A stretch of DNA of 64,000 nucleotides from Elysia crispata (taxonomy: Eukaryota; Mollusca; Gastropoda; Plakobranchidae): contig JAWDGP010006239.1 in assembly GCA_033675545.1 (NCBI GenBank), forward strand, positions 31,001-95,000. Direction: 5' to 3'. Shown one piece after another: positions 29,430 to 42,799 of this stretch. A model generated the notes under the pieces. That model was given only the letters and a program-made list of their open reading frames with translations. It ran no database searches and was not told where the DNA came from. The translations under genes were made by a program, and so were the position numbers. Each line of letters opens with the position of its first letter. Positions within the stretch are counted from its first letter, which is position 1.

Positions 29430-31145
29430 GCGCCGCACTTGACATCCCCAAACTATTCAAAATTTTGTACATTACTATTCTAGACATCTCAGACCTACAC
29501 CACTTCTTTTCACTGCTACTGTGAATATCTAAACACTAATAAAAATTTATTACATTGCTGTTCTATACATCGCCGAACCATCAACATTTATTACTTTACT
29601 ATTTTGTACATGACTATTCTAGACATTGTCGAACTATTCAACATTTTGCACATTACTATTCTAGACATCGTCGAACGATCCTACATTTTGTACATTAATA
29701 TTCTAGACATCGTCGAACGATTCTACATTTTGTATATTAATATTCTAGACATCGTCGAACGATCCTACATTTTGTACATTAATATTCTAGACATCGTCGA
29801 ACGATCCTACATTTTGTACATTAATATTCTAGACATCGTCGAACGATCCTACATTTTGTACATTAATATTCTAGACATCGTCGAACGATCCTACATTTTG
29901 TACATCAATATTCTAGACATCGTCGAACGATCCTACATTTTGTACATTAATATTCAAGACATCGTCGAACGATCCTACATTTTGTACATTACTTATCTAG
30001 ACATCGCCCAACTACTCAAAATTTTGTACATTGCTATTCTAGACATCGTCGAACTTTTCAACATTCTGTACATTACTATTCTAGACATCGTCGAACTATT
30101 TAACATTTTATACATTGCTATTCTAGACATCGCCCAACTATTCAACATTTTGTGCAGTGCTGTTCTAGACATTGCCCAACTATTCAACATTTTATACATT
30201 GCTATTCTAGACATCGCCCAACTATTCAACATTTTGTACATTTCTTTTCGTAGTATCGCCCAACTATTCAACATTTTATACACTGCTATTCTAAACATCG
30301 CCCAACTATTCAACATTTTGTGCAGTGCTGTTCTAGACATTGCCCAACTATTCAACATTTTATACATTGCTATTCTAGACATCGCCCAACTATTCAACAT
30401 TTTATACATTGCTATTCTAGACATCGCCCAACTATTCAACATTTTGTACATTTCTTTTCGTAGTATCGCCCAACTATTCAACATTTTATACACTGCTATT
30501 CTAAACATCGCCCAACTATTCAACATTTTGTGCAGTGCTGTTCTAGACATTGCCCAACTATTCAACATTTTATACATTGCTATTCTAGACATCGCCCAAC
30601 TATTCAACATTTTATACATTGCTATTCTAGACATCGCCCAACTATTCAACATTTTGTACATTTCTTTTCGTAGTATCGCCCAACTATTCAACATTTTATA
30701 CATTGCTATTTTAGACATCGCCCAACTATTCAACATTTTATACATTGCTATTCTAGACATCGCCCAACTATTCAACATTTTGTACATTTCTTTTCGTAGT
30801 ATCGCCCAACTATTCAACATTTTATACACTGCTATTCTAAACATCGCCCAACTATTCAACATTTTGTGCAGTGCTGTTCTAGACATTGCCCAACTATTCA
30901 ACATTTTATACATTGCTATTCTAGACATCGCCCAACTATTCAACATTTTATACATTGCTATTCTAGACATCGCCCAACTATTCAACATTTTGTACATTGC
31001 TATTCTAGACATCGCCCAACTATTCAACATTTTGTACATTGCTATTCTAGACATCGCCCAACTATTCAACATTTTGTACATTGCTACTCTCAACATTGAC
31101 AAACTATTCAACATTTTGTGCAGTGCTGTTCTAGACGTGTCCAAT
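29430..31145. repeat. 42-bp minisatellite, about 37 copies, with 210-bp higher-order repeat
   Basis: The unit (14 codons long) carries TTCTAGACATCG and CAACATTTT. The edge at 29430-29600 is degenerate. Block A (29650-29990) has CGTCGAACGATCCTACATTT units; block B (30000-31100) has CGCCCAACTATTCAACATTT units. In block B the variant TTTCTTTTCGTAGTATCG recurs at 30241, 30451, 30661 and 30787, giving a five-unit (210 bp) higher-order repeat. Because 42 is divisible by three, long open frames exist on plus (29604-31148, 514 codons) and minus (29993-31144, 383 codons). Substitutions between units hit all codon positions, so I treat it as non-coding. Confidence 0.93.
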
Positions 31146-31148
31146 TAG

Positions 31149-31344
31149 AATTAAGAAAAAACGAACGGCACATGAAGCAATTTAGCATCAACTATAATGT
31201 ACATCTAAGTGTGTCACAATTTTTCTTGCTTTATTGTAAAATTTGACTATTTTTTAATAATGCATGTTGTCCGTTACTTTGTACTTTTTCCCCCAAGGAT
31301 CTAATTCACAGAGGTAACCAGATGGTTACCATTACTACTTAACC
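31149..31344. other. Intergenic
   Basis: Short AT-rich stretch, nothing recognised. Confidence 0.5.
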
Positions 31345-31430
31345 ACAAGGGGGCTCAATCAGGACTGGAACACACGACCTTTCGCGTCAGTGAAACGGTC
31401 TACCAACTACGCTGTCTTGACCTCCATGAA
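31345..31430 (-). mobile_element. tRNA-derived SINE-like head, minus strand
   Basis: On the minus strand, a box A-like CAGCGTAGTTGGTAGACC (31397-31414) and a box B-like GGTCGTGTGTTCCAGTCC (31362-31379). The body is not clearly delimited. Confidence 0.45.
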
Positions 31431-31944
31431 GGCCCAGGCTCCATAGCCTCTCGTGTTGATTCACTTTCTTTATATTGTCGTCAACAAAAAAACTCTAACC
31501 CTGTTTTAAACTTAATTTCAGTCTCATAAGCATTTAACACTAACTCAAATGTACTGCGCTGAATGCATTAAACCGTTATATCTTCATGCTGTACTAAAGT
31601 GTATGCTTTTGAGCTGCTCAGTGATAAAGGCTTTTAATGCCATACTTTGAATTTAATCTAACGTTATGCTTGATGCCACACAGTCTTGTGTGCTCCAAGC
31701 TTACTCTGGGTATATTCTCAACGACATAGAGGTTGTTTTTGACATAAAGTTATCGGCTCTAAGTCTTTATTTTTGTTGATCAGCGATATATGCAGCAACG
31801 AAGAAGAAAAATTACGCTCTTTCTACGTGTGTTAGACCTACACTATAATGCATCGAGCTTGAAAAAAAATGGTTGCATATTGAAATATTATTCTCTAACC
31901 CTGAAGATACTTTTAAGTCATGTTGTGCAATGCAATAAGGGGCG

Positions 31945-32125
31945 TCAGATGGTTCAGTCAGTATAGCGCAGAACTGATATTAAGAAAGGTTTGTATCCGA
32001 TCTCTATTTGGTACGTCTAGACGTGGGGTTGGACTCCATCTAGCTGATCCCATCCTTGGTTTTTCTGAAAGCCTGATAAGGACGTACGGAAATTTAGGGA
32101 ACAAAAATAAAATTGCTGTGTAGCA
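31945..32125 (+). mobile_element. tRNA-derived SINE-like element, plus strand
   Basis: A box A-like GATGGTTCAGTCAGTATAGC (31948) and a box B-like GGTTTGTATCCG (31988-31999), then a body with CCATCTAGCTGATCCCATCC and GCCTGATAAGGACG and an A-rich end. It is similar in layout and body segments to the element at 4885-5075. Confidence 0.55.
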
Positions 32126-34183
32126 TAGACAATCATATGGTACACGTTGTAAGAAGGAGAAAATAATAAAGTTCTCTCTCTCTTGAAAACTAATAACAAT
32201 GGTTGTTTTACAGTTTTTACCTCAAGGCATGACACGCACCACATGACTGTGTGCCATCGGGTTAGCGTCAGACTAACTCTATTGTAGAAACTGAAGCCGT
32301 CCAAGTGATCTGATTACCATCTTGGCAACGATCCCCGGACCGGTTTTTCTCGTCGACAAGTTTTTAACCAACTCTTCTTGTATTTTTCTTCAGCCTTCAT
32401 TTCTATCGCATTATTTCAATCAAACATAATAGTAAAGTCTTCATTTGTTTGCACTGTGAGTGACCTCCACTTTAGGCGATCTCCTAAGGACACAGAGGGA
32501 GAGATTCTACCAACGGTTTGATGGGGTCTGGGTTACTTACACTAGCCTGGGATGAAATATTGATAAGATTCCTTTGAATTCCCTGCCGACCCCGGGTCCA
32601 CACGCCCAGACCTGGGCTCTGTGACGGCCGCTATAAGCTAACTGGCTAAGAAAGCTCGGAGAAAGCAGCGCCCTCGAGGGGCCAAGTTTAGCCCTGACCG
32701 TCTATAGTAAACTTCATCATAAAAATCAATACATGTACAGAAAAATGGTCTCGACCTCTGTGTGACCCCCCTGAGAGTTGCAAGGCAATTCTATAAGGTC
32801 TCCATAGCCCTTTCTCAGGTTTTTGTTATGCCCTCTCCACCATCACTGACGCGCACACTTACATGCTCACACTCCCACATGCTCTTCAAACATCTCCTAC
32901 CCGCATGACTGTGTCTCATCTAGTACCATCTGGTCTCATCTGTCGTCCATTCCTCTGATAAGATATAAAAAAAAAACACAACAAAAAAAAAAAAAACTTT
33001 ACCATGGCAGAAACCCCGCTACATTCTATCTCTATTTTAATCTTTTTAAAAAATTTTATTTCGAGAAAAAATACTCTTGCAACTGTTGTGCTACCTTTGA
33101 ATGATTGTCGTTTGTAACACAAGTTTGCAGAACCTTCAAAACACACACAAATATAAGCAAAAGTTTTATTCTTTTTAAGATCCTGTACATGGATATAAAT
33201 GCAGACAAAATAAACCATGTTGGACACCATAAAATCGGTGTTGCTTCCGTCTTTTTACAAGCTATCGGAGGGATAAGGTTAAAGAACGGTTCTGTAAATC
33301 ATTGGTGGAGATGAATATGTTTCAAGAACTTTGAGCTTACCATATAACTCGAGAGAAAAAAATTCTGAAATTCGATCTAATAGCAATCGGACAAAATCAG
33401 AAAAAGAAGAATATTTTCGGCAAACCAAACGGGTTAAGGTAGACAGCAATAGAAAAAAAAAGTTACAGGATATGGAAATTGATAAGGTGCTGAAACACGA
33501 TAAAATATTTATCTTTTAAGACCTACTTAAAATAATAATAAAATGTTGGTGTGACTGAATTTTGGTTTAAGATATCACAAGAAAATCAATCAACAAAGCC
33601 AATGGGAAGCACAGTAAGAAAAAAACCACAATAAACACCGCGATTCGATTACAAAAAAAAGAATATTCCACTACAAAATTATACTAGCGGCCGTCTTCTC
33701 ATTGCTTATTGTCGCTGAATCCAACCAAGTAATATAACTCTTTGTAAAATCTCCCTCTTTTTCGTGGGAAAAAAAATAGAATTTCAATTAGACCCACGGT
33801 GGCTGCATTGTGATTTTTAAGATACATATCTGCGAATTTATTTACATGCATCGCGAAAGTGTTGATGTATTATCGAATACATAGAGCTGTTACCCATTTC
33901 AATAGACCAGAGAGTGTGAGGCATACAAATCTCCTCCAGTGCAACGATCTTCCCCAACACTTTAATATCCTGACACTCATCTACTCGTTTAATCTACATA
34001 CCACTTCTGGGGCTTCAATAAGACTTTGATTGACAGGTTGGGAGTTACTGCTCTAACATTCAAAAGGCATGGCTGTATGCTTGACCTCTGGTCAGACTAC
34101 ACTTATGACAGGATGTTTGAACCTGTCAGACAGCGGAATTCATTACCACACAGAGTTTCGCTGGACTTGCAGTTGGAAAAAAC
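32126..34183. other. Intergenic
   Basis: No gene supported. A GC-richer block at 32560-32700 could hold another degenerate tRNA-like head on the minus strand, but box B is poor. Confidence 0.45.

Positions 34184-34241
<58 letters not shown>
34184..34241. repeat. (AT)n microsatellite
   Basis: Pure (TA)n of about 28 units. Confidence 0.97.
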
Positions 34242-34249
<8 letters not shown>

Positions 34250-36384
34250 ATATAGACACACACATATACATACTCAAACATGATATATCATAGGTTTGAT
34301 GGTCATATTATATCATTATATCGCGCACTTCTGGATTCGAGATAAAACTCTAAAAATAAATCTAAACCAATCTGATGTTTCGGAAAAAAGTTGGAAGTAA
34401 ATAAAAAAAATTCTAAAAAAACAAACAGAAAAACAAACAAACAAGCTGAATCAATGCTACACAAATTGCTTTGGATGCACTGGGCTGGTGAGTTGATTCA
34501 ATGCGATCAATTTGCCCCGAAACTAAGCCATTGATCTGTACTGTTGAAAGTGCTCATACGTGAACTATGGGACTGAGAAGCGTGTTTTTGAATTGGGAGG
34601 AGATAACTTAGAGCAAACCATTGACCATTTACGTTACTGATGGCTTTAGCAAAGGTCTGCGTGAGGATGCGGAGGAGCCTTGGCATTAAGTGTTTGAAAG
34701 ACACGTCATCCGTGGATAGAATTGAGGAGTCATCTTAACATCTTTTATGTTTCAAGTACTTACTTTATCAGTTTCAGTTCCACTTCCAGTTTAGGGAAGA
34801 CTTCAGTTGTGTAAGACATGGCATGGGGAATCGCAAAGACAGGATGTTCTCCAAACACCTAAGAATAAGTCCAAAACAAGAAAATGAAAAAAATGTGTAG
34901 CAAGTCAATATATTAGGCGTTGGATCTTTGTGTGATAAGAGGGGTCGGTTAGAAAGGGTCAGATATATAATGGAGTTGATATGTATATATAGAGAGAGAT
35001 AAAGGAAGAAATAGAGAGATCTTGCGTAGTTTTGAGCAGCATATCCTCTGTACAATAATTTCCTCGTGTTTAAAGCTGAACTTCTACCATCCAGCTTTTG
35101 GCTATACTATCTTATACATATATTCAGATTGTGGCTCTAGCACACAATTAATGATATGCAAAAAGTTGCATAAGAAGGAAGGAAAAACATTATTAACTTG
35201 GCATTATGACCAAAGCCTTCTGTTCTGACAATTTGTGAACATTAAAAAATTTTGAAGCTGCCCACTTGGGCTTCTTATTCCTTTGTCGTTTTTTTTTTCA
35301 ATGTAAAATTCAAATGAATACCCTAGTCTAATCAGTTTAAGAGCTGTCAATATGCTAGAGAGAGAGAGGCAGGAAACACTTGATAAATTCACCGGAAATA
35401 ACAGGACTGCTCGTGCGCAACGGGCCATCACGCCTATGCCGGATCAGGCTGTCAGGCCAGTCCGTACGGCAAGTAGAACAAAAGCTACAAAAATATCTCG
35501 AAGAAAATAAAGCGATTCATTTCCGTTCAACATCGCTGGAAAACTTCGGGAACGTAAATATAGACATGGTGGTTGCTGTGTGACTGAAAAAACAAACTCA
35601 GGATGTAGAAGAGGATTAGTTCGCAATGTTGCGATCTTATTATGGAAAATAGATTTTTTTTTTCCTTACTCATTTTTAGCCATCTTGCTCAGAGATAGGT
35701 TCTCACGTATCTTGCAAGCTCACTCTGTATTTTACATAATTATCTGTATTGATCTAACTTTCCAAATCCATGGGCCCACGACTGAAGGTGGAAAGAGACT
35801 GGAGGAAGATATTGTGGTGGTAATATTGACTTCGAATCCAAAGCCTCTTGCAATAGTGACTTTTAAACTTACACGAAGAGAACCAAACTAGAAAAGATAT
35901 CAGACATTACAATACACAAGAATAGAACCTGACTCAGAACGTTTCACAGAAGCTGCCTTCCAACAGAACTTAAAGACCATCATTCATTACCTTGTGGTTT
36001 GTCAAGTCTGATCTTTAACATATTTCTTTGATTCCGTTAAAGATTTAGTATCATTAAGAAAGAAAAATCCAATGTATTTGTTTACTTTGCAACATTATCA
36101 AGCAGTATAAAGAGCAAGATTTATAAGAAAGTATTAGGAAAAAGAAAAAGAGGATATCCTACCTCTTGACACCTGAGATCTTAAACCAAACTAGCTTCTC
36201 TCTTAAGTTAGAAACAAAACTCATGCTTTAGCTAAGTCTATTTACATCGCCTACGGGAAGAATAAATTTGTTTTGTGAAATCAAACCTACAAAAAAAAAC
36301 AACTAACTCTGTGATGAAATGTCATGAATGCCAAACTTCAAGGTATAACGGCATCCTTTTAACAGCTTTCGTCATAATTTCTAA
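34242..36384. other. Intergenic
   Basis: No gene supported. Frames at 35380-35891 (plus) and 35444-35626 (minus) overlap antisense and lack domains. Confidence 0.5.
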
Positions 36385-36465
36385 GATTCACCCAGAGGTG
36401 TTCGAATCCACGTCAGAAGTATTTTACCGCTCAGAACTGAGCCACCAGCCGCAGGATATCCCAAT
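36385..36465 (-). mobile_element. tRNA-derived SINE-like head, minus strand
   Basis: On the minus strand, a box A-like GGTGGCTCAGTTCTGAGC (36429-36446) and a box B-like GGATTCGAACAC (36398-36409) at tRNA-like spacing. It is too imperfect to fold as a functional tRNA. Confidence 0.55.
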
Positions 36466-37124
36466 GTTGTTCAAGGTTGAAGGGTGCTCGATACAACAAG
36501 GTATCCTATCACTTGAGTGGAAGAATGTAATTACTTGATATAGCTTAATCTCACATCTTTTCCATATGTCCAAGAAAACAATCATGCTCAAGAGGGCTGA
36601 CATGTTGAGAACCCGTACTCACAAACTGTCTAAACTGTGGTTTAAACCTGCGAAGAAAAATGTTTGACAAAGCAATAGCCACGAGATCTGCTTACGATGA
36701 AGGGAAACAAAAGTGGAAAAAATTAAACGCATAGATCTTGCGTTTTTCCCGAGCCAAGCCCTCCTACATCATCAGCCAATGGCTAGCATCTCCGCGCCCT
36801 AATGACGCCGTGGCTTAAGTCACCTTAACAAGAAATGAAAATGGGGAAAACATCGGTTTTTGTGCAAGTTGAGAAAATTGCAAGGAATGAGAAATCTTCG
36901 TGACAAGGTGACTCGACGCCGCTCTGAATTGCAACATCCACGCAAAAGAAAAGGAAATAAATTAAATAAATAAAAAAGGAAGCGAATGACCTTTCTTTAC
37001 CGGACATTTCTCGGTCAGGAGAAAATACATTCTTTTTATTCAACAAATGTAAAGAAAGCTAATTTTTATCAGTCTGATTTATGGAACACATATAATTGAT
37101 GTAAAAAGTGTCAAATATTGAGGG
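36466..37124. other. Intergenic
   Basis: Includes a GC-richer patch with a CCAAT box (TCAGCCAATGGCTAGC, about 36773); no transcript evidence. Confidence 0.4.
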
Positions 37125-37495
37125 GAAAAAAGATAGAAGAAAAGGCTCTTGATTATCACGCTCATAAAGCTTACAAATATTGGTTTAGCGACTTTTTAAA
37201 ATAAAAGTGTGTTCCTGAATATGAAACTTTGTAAAGGGTGCAAGCACATGATATTTTGGCAAAAGTAAAGGGCGTAAAACTAAAGAAAAGAGAGGGAGAA
37301 AAAAGATTGTTTCATTAGCTTAAAACAGTCCCTTCAACTCAAGGAGATATGACTAAGAAATAGTTTTTAGCATGCTAAGAATGAGCCATGAAAGATTCCT
37401 AATATTTGAAGTGACAAAGAATGAGCCATAAAAGATTCCTAATATTTAAAGTGACATATTCTATTTCGGGAAAGAACAAATAAACCCATTTTTAG
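37125..37495 (+). repeat. Dispersed 370-bp repeat, copy 1
   Basis: Matches 48380-48750 in the same orientation along its whole length, with shared blocks AAGCTTACAAATA, GTGAATATGAAA-type, AGAATGAGCC and AACAAATAAA in order. This copy has an internal tandem duplication of about 40 bp (AATGAGCCAT at about 37380 and 37419). Probably an old mobile element of unknown class; no terminal repeats were seen. Confidence 0.7.
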
Positions 37496-38620
37496 AGCCT
37501 CTTTGACCAAAAAAAAAAAAAAAAAAACCATCAAAAACAACAACACAACAATCTATTACTCATAGCGAAGTGTTGACAATAAATGCCAATGACCTCTTTA
37601 CTCATCCCTAGACCACGACTTTTTCTTTTCTTTTCTAGGAGAGACGCTTTAAGAAAGAGAGTTTCCATACAATTGAAAACCCTTGCGTAACTTTAGAAGG
37701 TCTGACTGTCTTTCCATAAAAGGAATGCGTAGTTTTAGCGATAGAAACGCGAAATAATGATTTACCGAGGAAGCAGGGATTGTTTCCTACGCACTTGTTA
37801 GACATGTTGGATTATATCTCCCCAGCCTACTTTTGTTTCTTTGATTTGTTTTGTTTACGATTGAAGAAGAATGTTGGTCAAACCCTACCCTCCCTCGTGA
37901 AACAGTATCCATATCTGGGGACAAGTTGACTTCTGGTGAACGCGGTTGTGTCCCTTCCCTAGAGAGCTCCAGTTACCCTGGCGGTAACGTCCCTTGGATA
38001 ATCACGTCCACGGGTACTTTGTAATCATATCTCTTTCTTCCTTTCTTTCTTTTTTTCCTTTTCTAAGTTTTGCCTGACGGTATTGATCATTGTAAGATAT
38101 ATTGCATGATTTTTCCTTCAAGGCAAAAAATTAGTTTGTGATATAAAAGTTTAGATCAAAATCCGAACAAGAAAGTGAGATGTGAAGCAATACTTTCATC
38201 AATCATAAGAGCTAGTGAAAAATGAATGAATTTGGTGCATTTTTGTTTTTTTTTAACCTGCAGATAAAGGCACAATATCACGCTGCATGAATTTTCCACA
38301 TAAGTCTAATTAATGCGCTATAAAAGGTCAATTCGAAATAACATTCTAATTTTTGATTAATATTTAACAAGGTTTCAAAATTAGTTTTTTCAGCATCTTT
38401 ATAGAACAGAATTTTTTTTTCAGCTTGTACTATGCATCGCGTGTGTCTTCGACAGTAAAACACAACTTTCTTGAGACCATGTTGTAGTTAAACTGGCCAA
38501 CTAAAAGCATTTTAAAATAGAATTTGTGAAACTCTTTTCACTTTGTTATTATCACCGTCGCTATCAACATTCAACCAATTTCAAAACGACTCCTGTATCG
38601 AAATCACAAAGGCTTGGTGC
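37496..38620. other. Intergenic
   Basis: A18 tract at 37509-37527, short CTTT-rich run near 38036; no gene. Confidence 0.5.
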
Positions 38621-39418
<798 letters not shown>

Positions 39419-40121
39419 GTATCTTTTAAGCATGTTAAAGCTTTGAATAACATGGAGTGATTATGATCATCTCTTCGCTTCAATGTCAATTTGTTGATTC
39501 TGGGGGGACCTCTAGAAAAACTTATGGCACCATTAGTTCCGTGTTAAACACACAGTGGAATAACGCTTTGAGAAAATTAAAACATTTAGTGTCTATGCAT
39601 TAGAATAATATGATTACCTTATTGCTCATGCCGAGCTTCAAAAATTGGACTGTCAGATCTAATTCATTAAAAAAAATTAATACAGTACAAATAGGTCTTA
39701 TTCTGGATCGGTATTTATATAATCATCTAACCTTATCAATAATTATTAAGTGATAGGTATCTTTTGAGTATGTTACAGCTGTGAAGAACATGGGGTAATT
39801 ATATTCATCTCTTTGCTTGAGCTTTCCTCATGTAATGTTTGTTCTTACCTCTGTCGATTTGTTGACTTAGGGGATCCTCCTTGAAACTTTTAACACCATT
39901 AGTTCCGTGTTAAACACGAAGAGGAATGATGCTAGGATAAAACTAAACATACGTAATGTTTATGGATTATACTTATCTGATCACCTAATTGCTCATGCTG
40001 AGCTTCAAGTATTCGGCCGTCAGATCTAATTCATCTGGAAAAAAAAATCAACACGATTCAAATAAGTCTTGATCTCGATCAATATTTATATGATCATCTA
40101 ACCTCACCAATAATAAAGTCA
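39419..40121 (+). repeat. Diverged tandem duplication (about 334 and 366 bp)
   Basis: Copy 1 is 39419-39752 and copy 2 is 39755-40121. Shared blocks in order: GTATCTTTT, ATTAGTTCCGTGTTAAACAC (39532 and 39899), ATTGCTCATGC, GAGCTTCAA, CAGATCTAATTCAT, ATATAATCATCTAACC. Copy 2 carries about 35 extra bases near 39820-39855. Identity by eye is about 80 percent. The duplication ends less than 200 bp before the GPCR relic start codon, so it could be its ancestral upstream region. Confidence 0.8.
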
Positions 40122-40309
40122 AACATTAATTATTTGAAGTATTTTAGTATATTAATTATCTCTTTGTGGGGATTTTGATTAAGCATATAAGCATTAAGCA
40201 TAGGTTTGAATGAAAATTTCGAAGCTCAGTTTAAAATTAAACTGGCTATTTGCCTGTGGAAATGTTCCTTTTTGTGAAATGATAGAGAGGCTGATAATCT
40301 TCAACAAAG

Positions 40310-41168
40310 ATGTTTGACGTCTCTGTGAATAGCTCAGTTGTTGATGTGAAGAGGCTGCCCTTCTACAGAGAATTACTTTTCTTGACAGACATTTTAACAC
40401 CTATTTGGCCAACTTTGGTGTTGGCAGGGTTAATCTTTAACACGATCAACGTGGTTACTTTTGCTAAAGTTGTTGTGAAAGACAGTGTAACCACCTTGCT
40501 TTTAACCCTTTCTATCTCTGATGCCATTTATCTCACACGTATGATCCCCACTGTGATGTATTGGCAAGTCCTAGATACCCCAACAACACGGGTAGGGCAT
40601 TATCTCTGCTATTGGCGGGCGATGACTTTCTATGACTACTCTTCTCACATATCTGTGTTTCTCGGAGTCACCAGGTGTGCCTGCGTGGTCAAACCTCTCC
40701 ACTTTAAATCTGTCTTCACGAAAAGCAGGACTGTCATTGCTGTTATTCTTTTGTTCTGTGTTAACGTGCTTCTCCATTTACCAGTCTTGAGTCTAAATTA
40801 TCTTCGACGAATAACAAATAGTTAATAGCGGCGCAGTTTCTTATGAACATCCCAACCCAAGCCAGGCAAATAAGCAGACTCTGTCCTCAAAGGACGTCCG
40901 GGTGGTGTTAACTGTGGTGCTAGCGTGTACAATCTATATTGTGGCTCAACTACCGTCTTTTGGCTACTCTGCAGCCCGAGCAGTTTCCGATGGGATCGAA
41001 TCCTTTTGGTTAATGGAGTTTGCGATAAAAGTAAGTCAGACTTGTTACATGACAAACGCCTCAATCAAAATTCTTGTGTACTATAATTGTAATAGCAAAT
41101 ATAGAGCCATTTTACGCTCACTGCTTAGAATCAAAGACAAAATTAATGAAATCTTAGACACATTATGA
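40310..41168 (+). pseudogene. Chemosensory-type class A-like GPCR, TM5-deleted and frameshifted
   Basis: The first segment (40310-40825, 171 codons from ATG) has an N-glycosylation site at Asn7, TM1 about 30-54 (Asn44/Asn47), TM2 about 60-84 with the conserved Asp71, Cys100 before TM3 for the extracellular disulfide, TM3 ending Thr-Arg-Cys (122) in place of Asp-Arg-Tyr followed by VVKPLHF, and TM4 about 140-161. The second segment, in the next frame (open from about 40815 to the TGA at 41166-41168), has SSKDVRVV leading into TM6 and TM7 with NASIKILVYYNCNSKYRAIL. Only about 80 bp separates TM4 from the pre-TM6 loop, too short for extracellular loop 2 plus TM5, and no frame there encodes a hydrophobic helix. 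The single coding block and motifs fit intronless gastropod chemosensory-like receptors. An internal deletion plus frameshift makes it a pseudogene; sequencing error could explain the frameshift but not the missing helix. Confidence 0.82.
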
Positions 41169-41550
41169 TACAGGCAAAAGAACATTTATGTCTTATTTAT
41201 ATAAAAGCTAAAATGAAAAAAAAAAGAAACGAAAAACAACAACAACATTATCATTAAAACATATCCTTGTGTTTTTGCAATATGCTTATGGAATTTTATT
41301 TCAGTAGTATAAAACATTTCCAAAGCGAGAGTAAGACATCCCGCTCTAAATAATCCTCGGTAGCCCTATTTTGTAGAGTATCCTCTGTTTTGGAATTGAT
41401 CGATTTATCCAAACATATTTGGCTTTTTTATGGGGCCCCATTGCAGTCATAATAGTATTTGTTTTTCGATTTTAATTTAAATCCACTTTGCGTAAATGCA
41501 GGCTATTGTATGTTTAAAAATATTCAAGAATATATTTTCCAGATTGAAAG
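41169..41550. other. Intergenic
   Basis: AT-rich 3' flank of the receptor relic with an A-rich tract at 41217-41240. Nothing else. Confidence 0.5.
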
Positions 41551-41822
41551 TAAAGTAAAGTAAAGTAAAGTGCCCGATACTCGCTTCGAAAGTAGGGGAA
41601 CCAAGGGTTGGGTCCTGATTTTTCTTGGCATACGACATTAAGTTTGCCACTACATATTTCGTCGCCTTTACTTTCGCCGAGTCTAAAGAGACTTAGCTAC
41701 CCATTTTAGTGCTGGGTGGACACATGGAAGCTGAAAGACTTTTTGGCCCGGGCTATGATTGGAACTCAGGACCTCTGGATTGGTAGTCAAGCGGCTTACC
41801 GACTTTACCACCGCTCACCCCA
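41551..41822 (-). mobile_element. tRNA-derived SINE with (ACTTT)n tail, minus strand
   Basis: On the minus strand it starts near 41822 with GGGGTGAGCGGTGGTAAAG, has a box B-like GTCCTGAGTTCCAATC (about 41733-41748), a body of about 180 bp and ends in a pentamer tail read on plus as AGTAAAGTAAAGTAAAGT (41551-41571). The simple-repeat tail, the tRNA-related head and the length of about 270 bp are diagnostic of a SINE. It is the most complete SINE in the window. Confidence 0.8.
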
Positions 41823-42799
41823 ACATTTTAAAACAGATTAAAACATTTTCGAACTTGTTCACTTGCTATTCGTCTCTCCTTTCACCTTAATATTGAGGTT
41901 CACTACAATTACATTGCAAAAATAAAATGTTGCTAACCCATTTTTCCATCGGAGAATATAATATTATTTTTATAATGTTTGTATCGTGGACAAAAGTCTC
42001 AGCAGATTCCGCACTATCCCACACTGGTCCATGTCTTTATTGATGTGGCATCATACAATTCATAGCATGAATCTTGAGTTATTGGTCCACACACAAAGGC
42101 TGGAATACGTTTTTTTTAAACCGAAATTGTTGAAAAATTATGCAACACACCTACATATACATGCACTGCTTGTGTACTATGATTCTCGTAAAAAAAAAAA
42201 AAAAAACCTTAGCGTTAACGACTCGGGATTTTCTTTTTTTTACAAGAAATCTAATCTCTTCTAGAGTTCTAAATTTTCTCCAAGCTATGGATCTTGAGGC
42301 ACTTTTTTTTTTTTAGGAAATCTTGAGGCATTTTTTTTTTAAAGAAATTTAAAGGATTCTAAGGGTTTAAAGGATCTTTCAACCAATTTAGGCAGTACAG
42401 AATTAACTTATTTTCCGCATTGATCCCTGAAATTTGAAATACTTTTGAAATAAACAGACTCTTCGTGGATCTTTATAATGTCCATCGCTAAATCTGTTTT
42501 TTTTTTCTTAACACTTAGGTCTTCGTTTTAGATGTCCAGCAAATCAGAAGTGATAGTCTCTTCACATCCTGATTACAATCGTCTGAAACCACTGACACAT
42601 CCTGATTACAATCGTCTAAAACCACTGTACCAAGTCACACCAGCTTTTCGTTCATTTAGTCTTAACTATTAGAATTCAATGCATCTAGACTTATATATAT
42701 TTTTTTCATTTAAAACACTTTCGTCTCTGCACTTTGGTCAAATATGACTAAATGAAATACAAAATGGCGTAGTGACTTACTTCTACCTGACAAAGAAAA
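41823..42799. other. Intergenic
   Basis: AT-rich. A perfect short tandem pair of about 36 bp (CACATCCTGATTACAATCGT at 42565 and 42598) is present. Two T-runs with a shared TCTTGAGGCA flank at about 42290-42340. Confidence 0.55.

Noticed and set aside
29604-31148. 514-codon plus-strand frame as a novel Leu/Ile-rich repeat protein
   Set aside because: It is a translation of the 42-bp minisatellite; an equally long frame runs antisense, the edges fade into non-coding repeat, and unit substitutions show no synonymous preference by eye.
32560-32700. tRNA-like head on the minus strand
   Set aside because: The box B candidate departs from the GTTCRANNC pattern at key positions.
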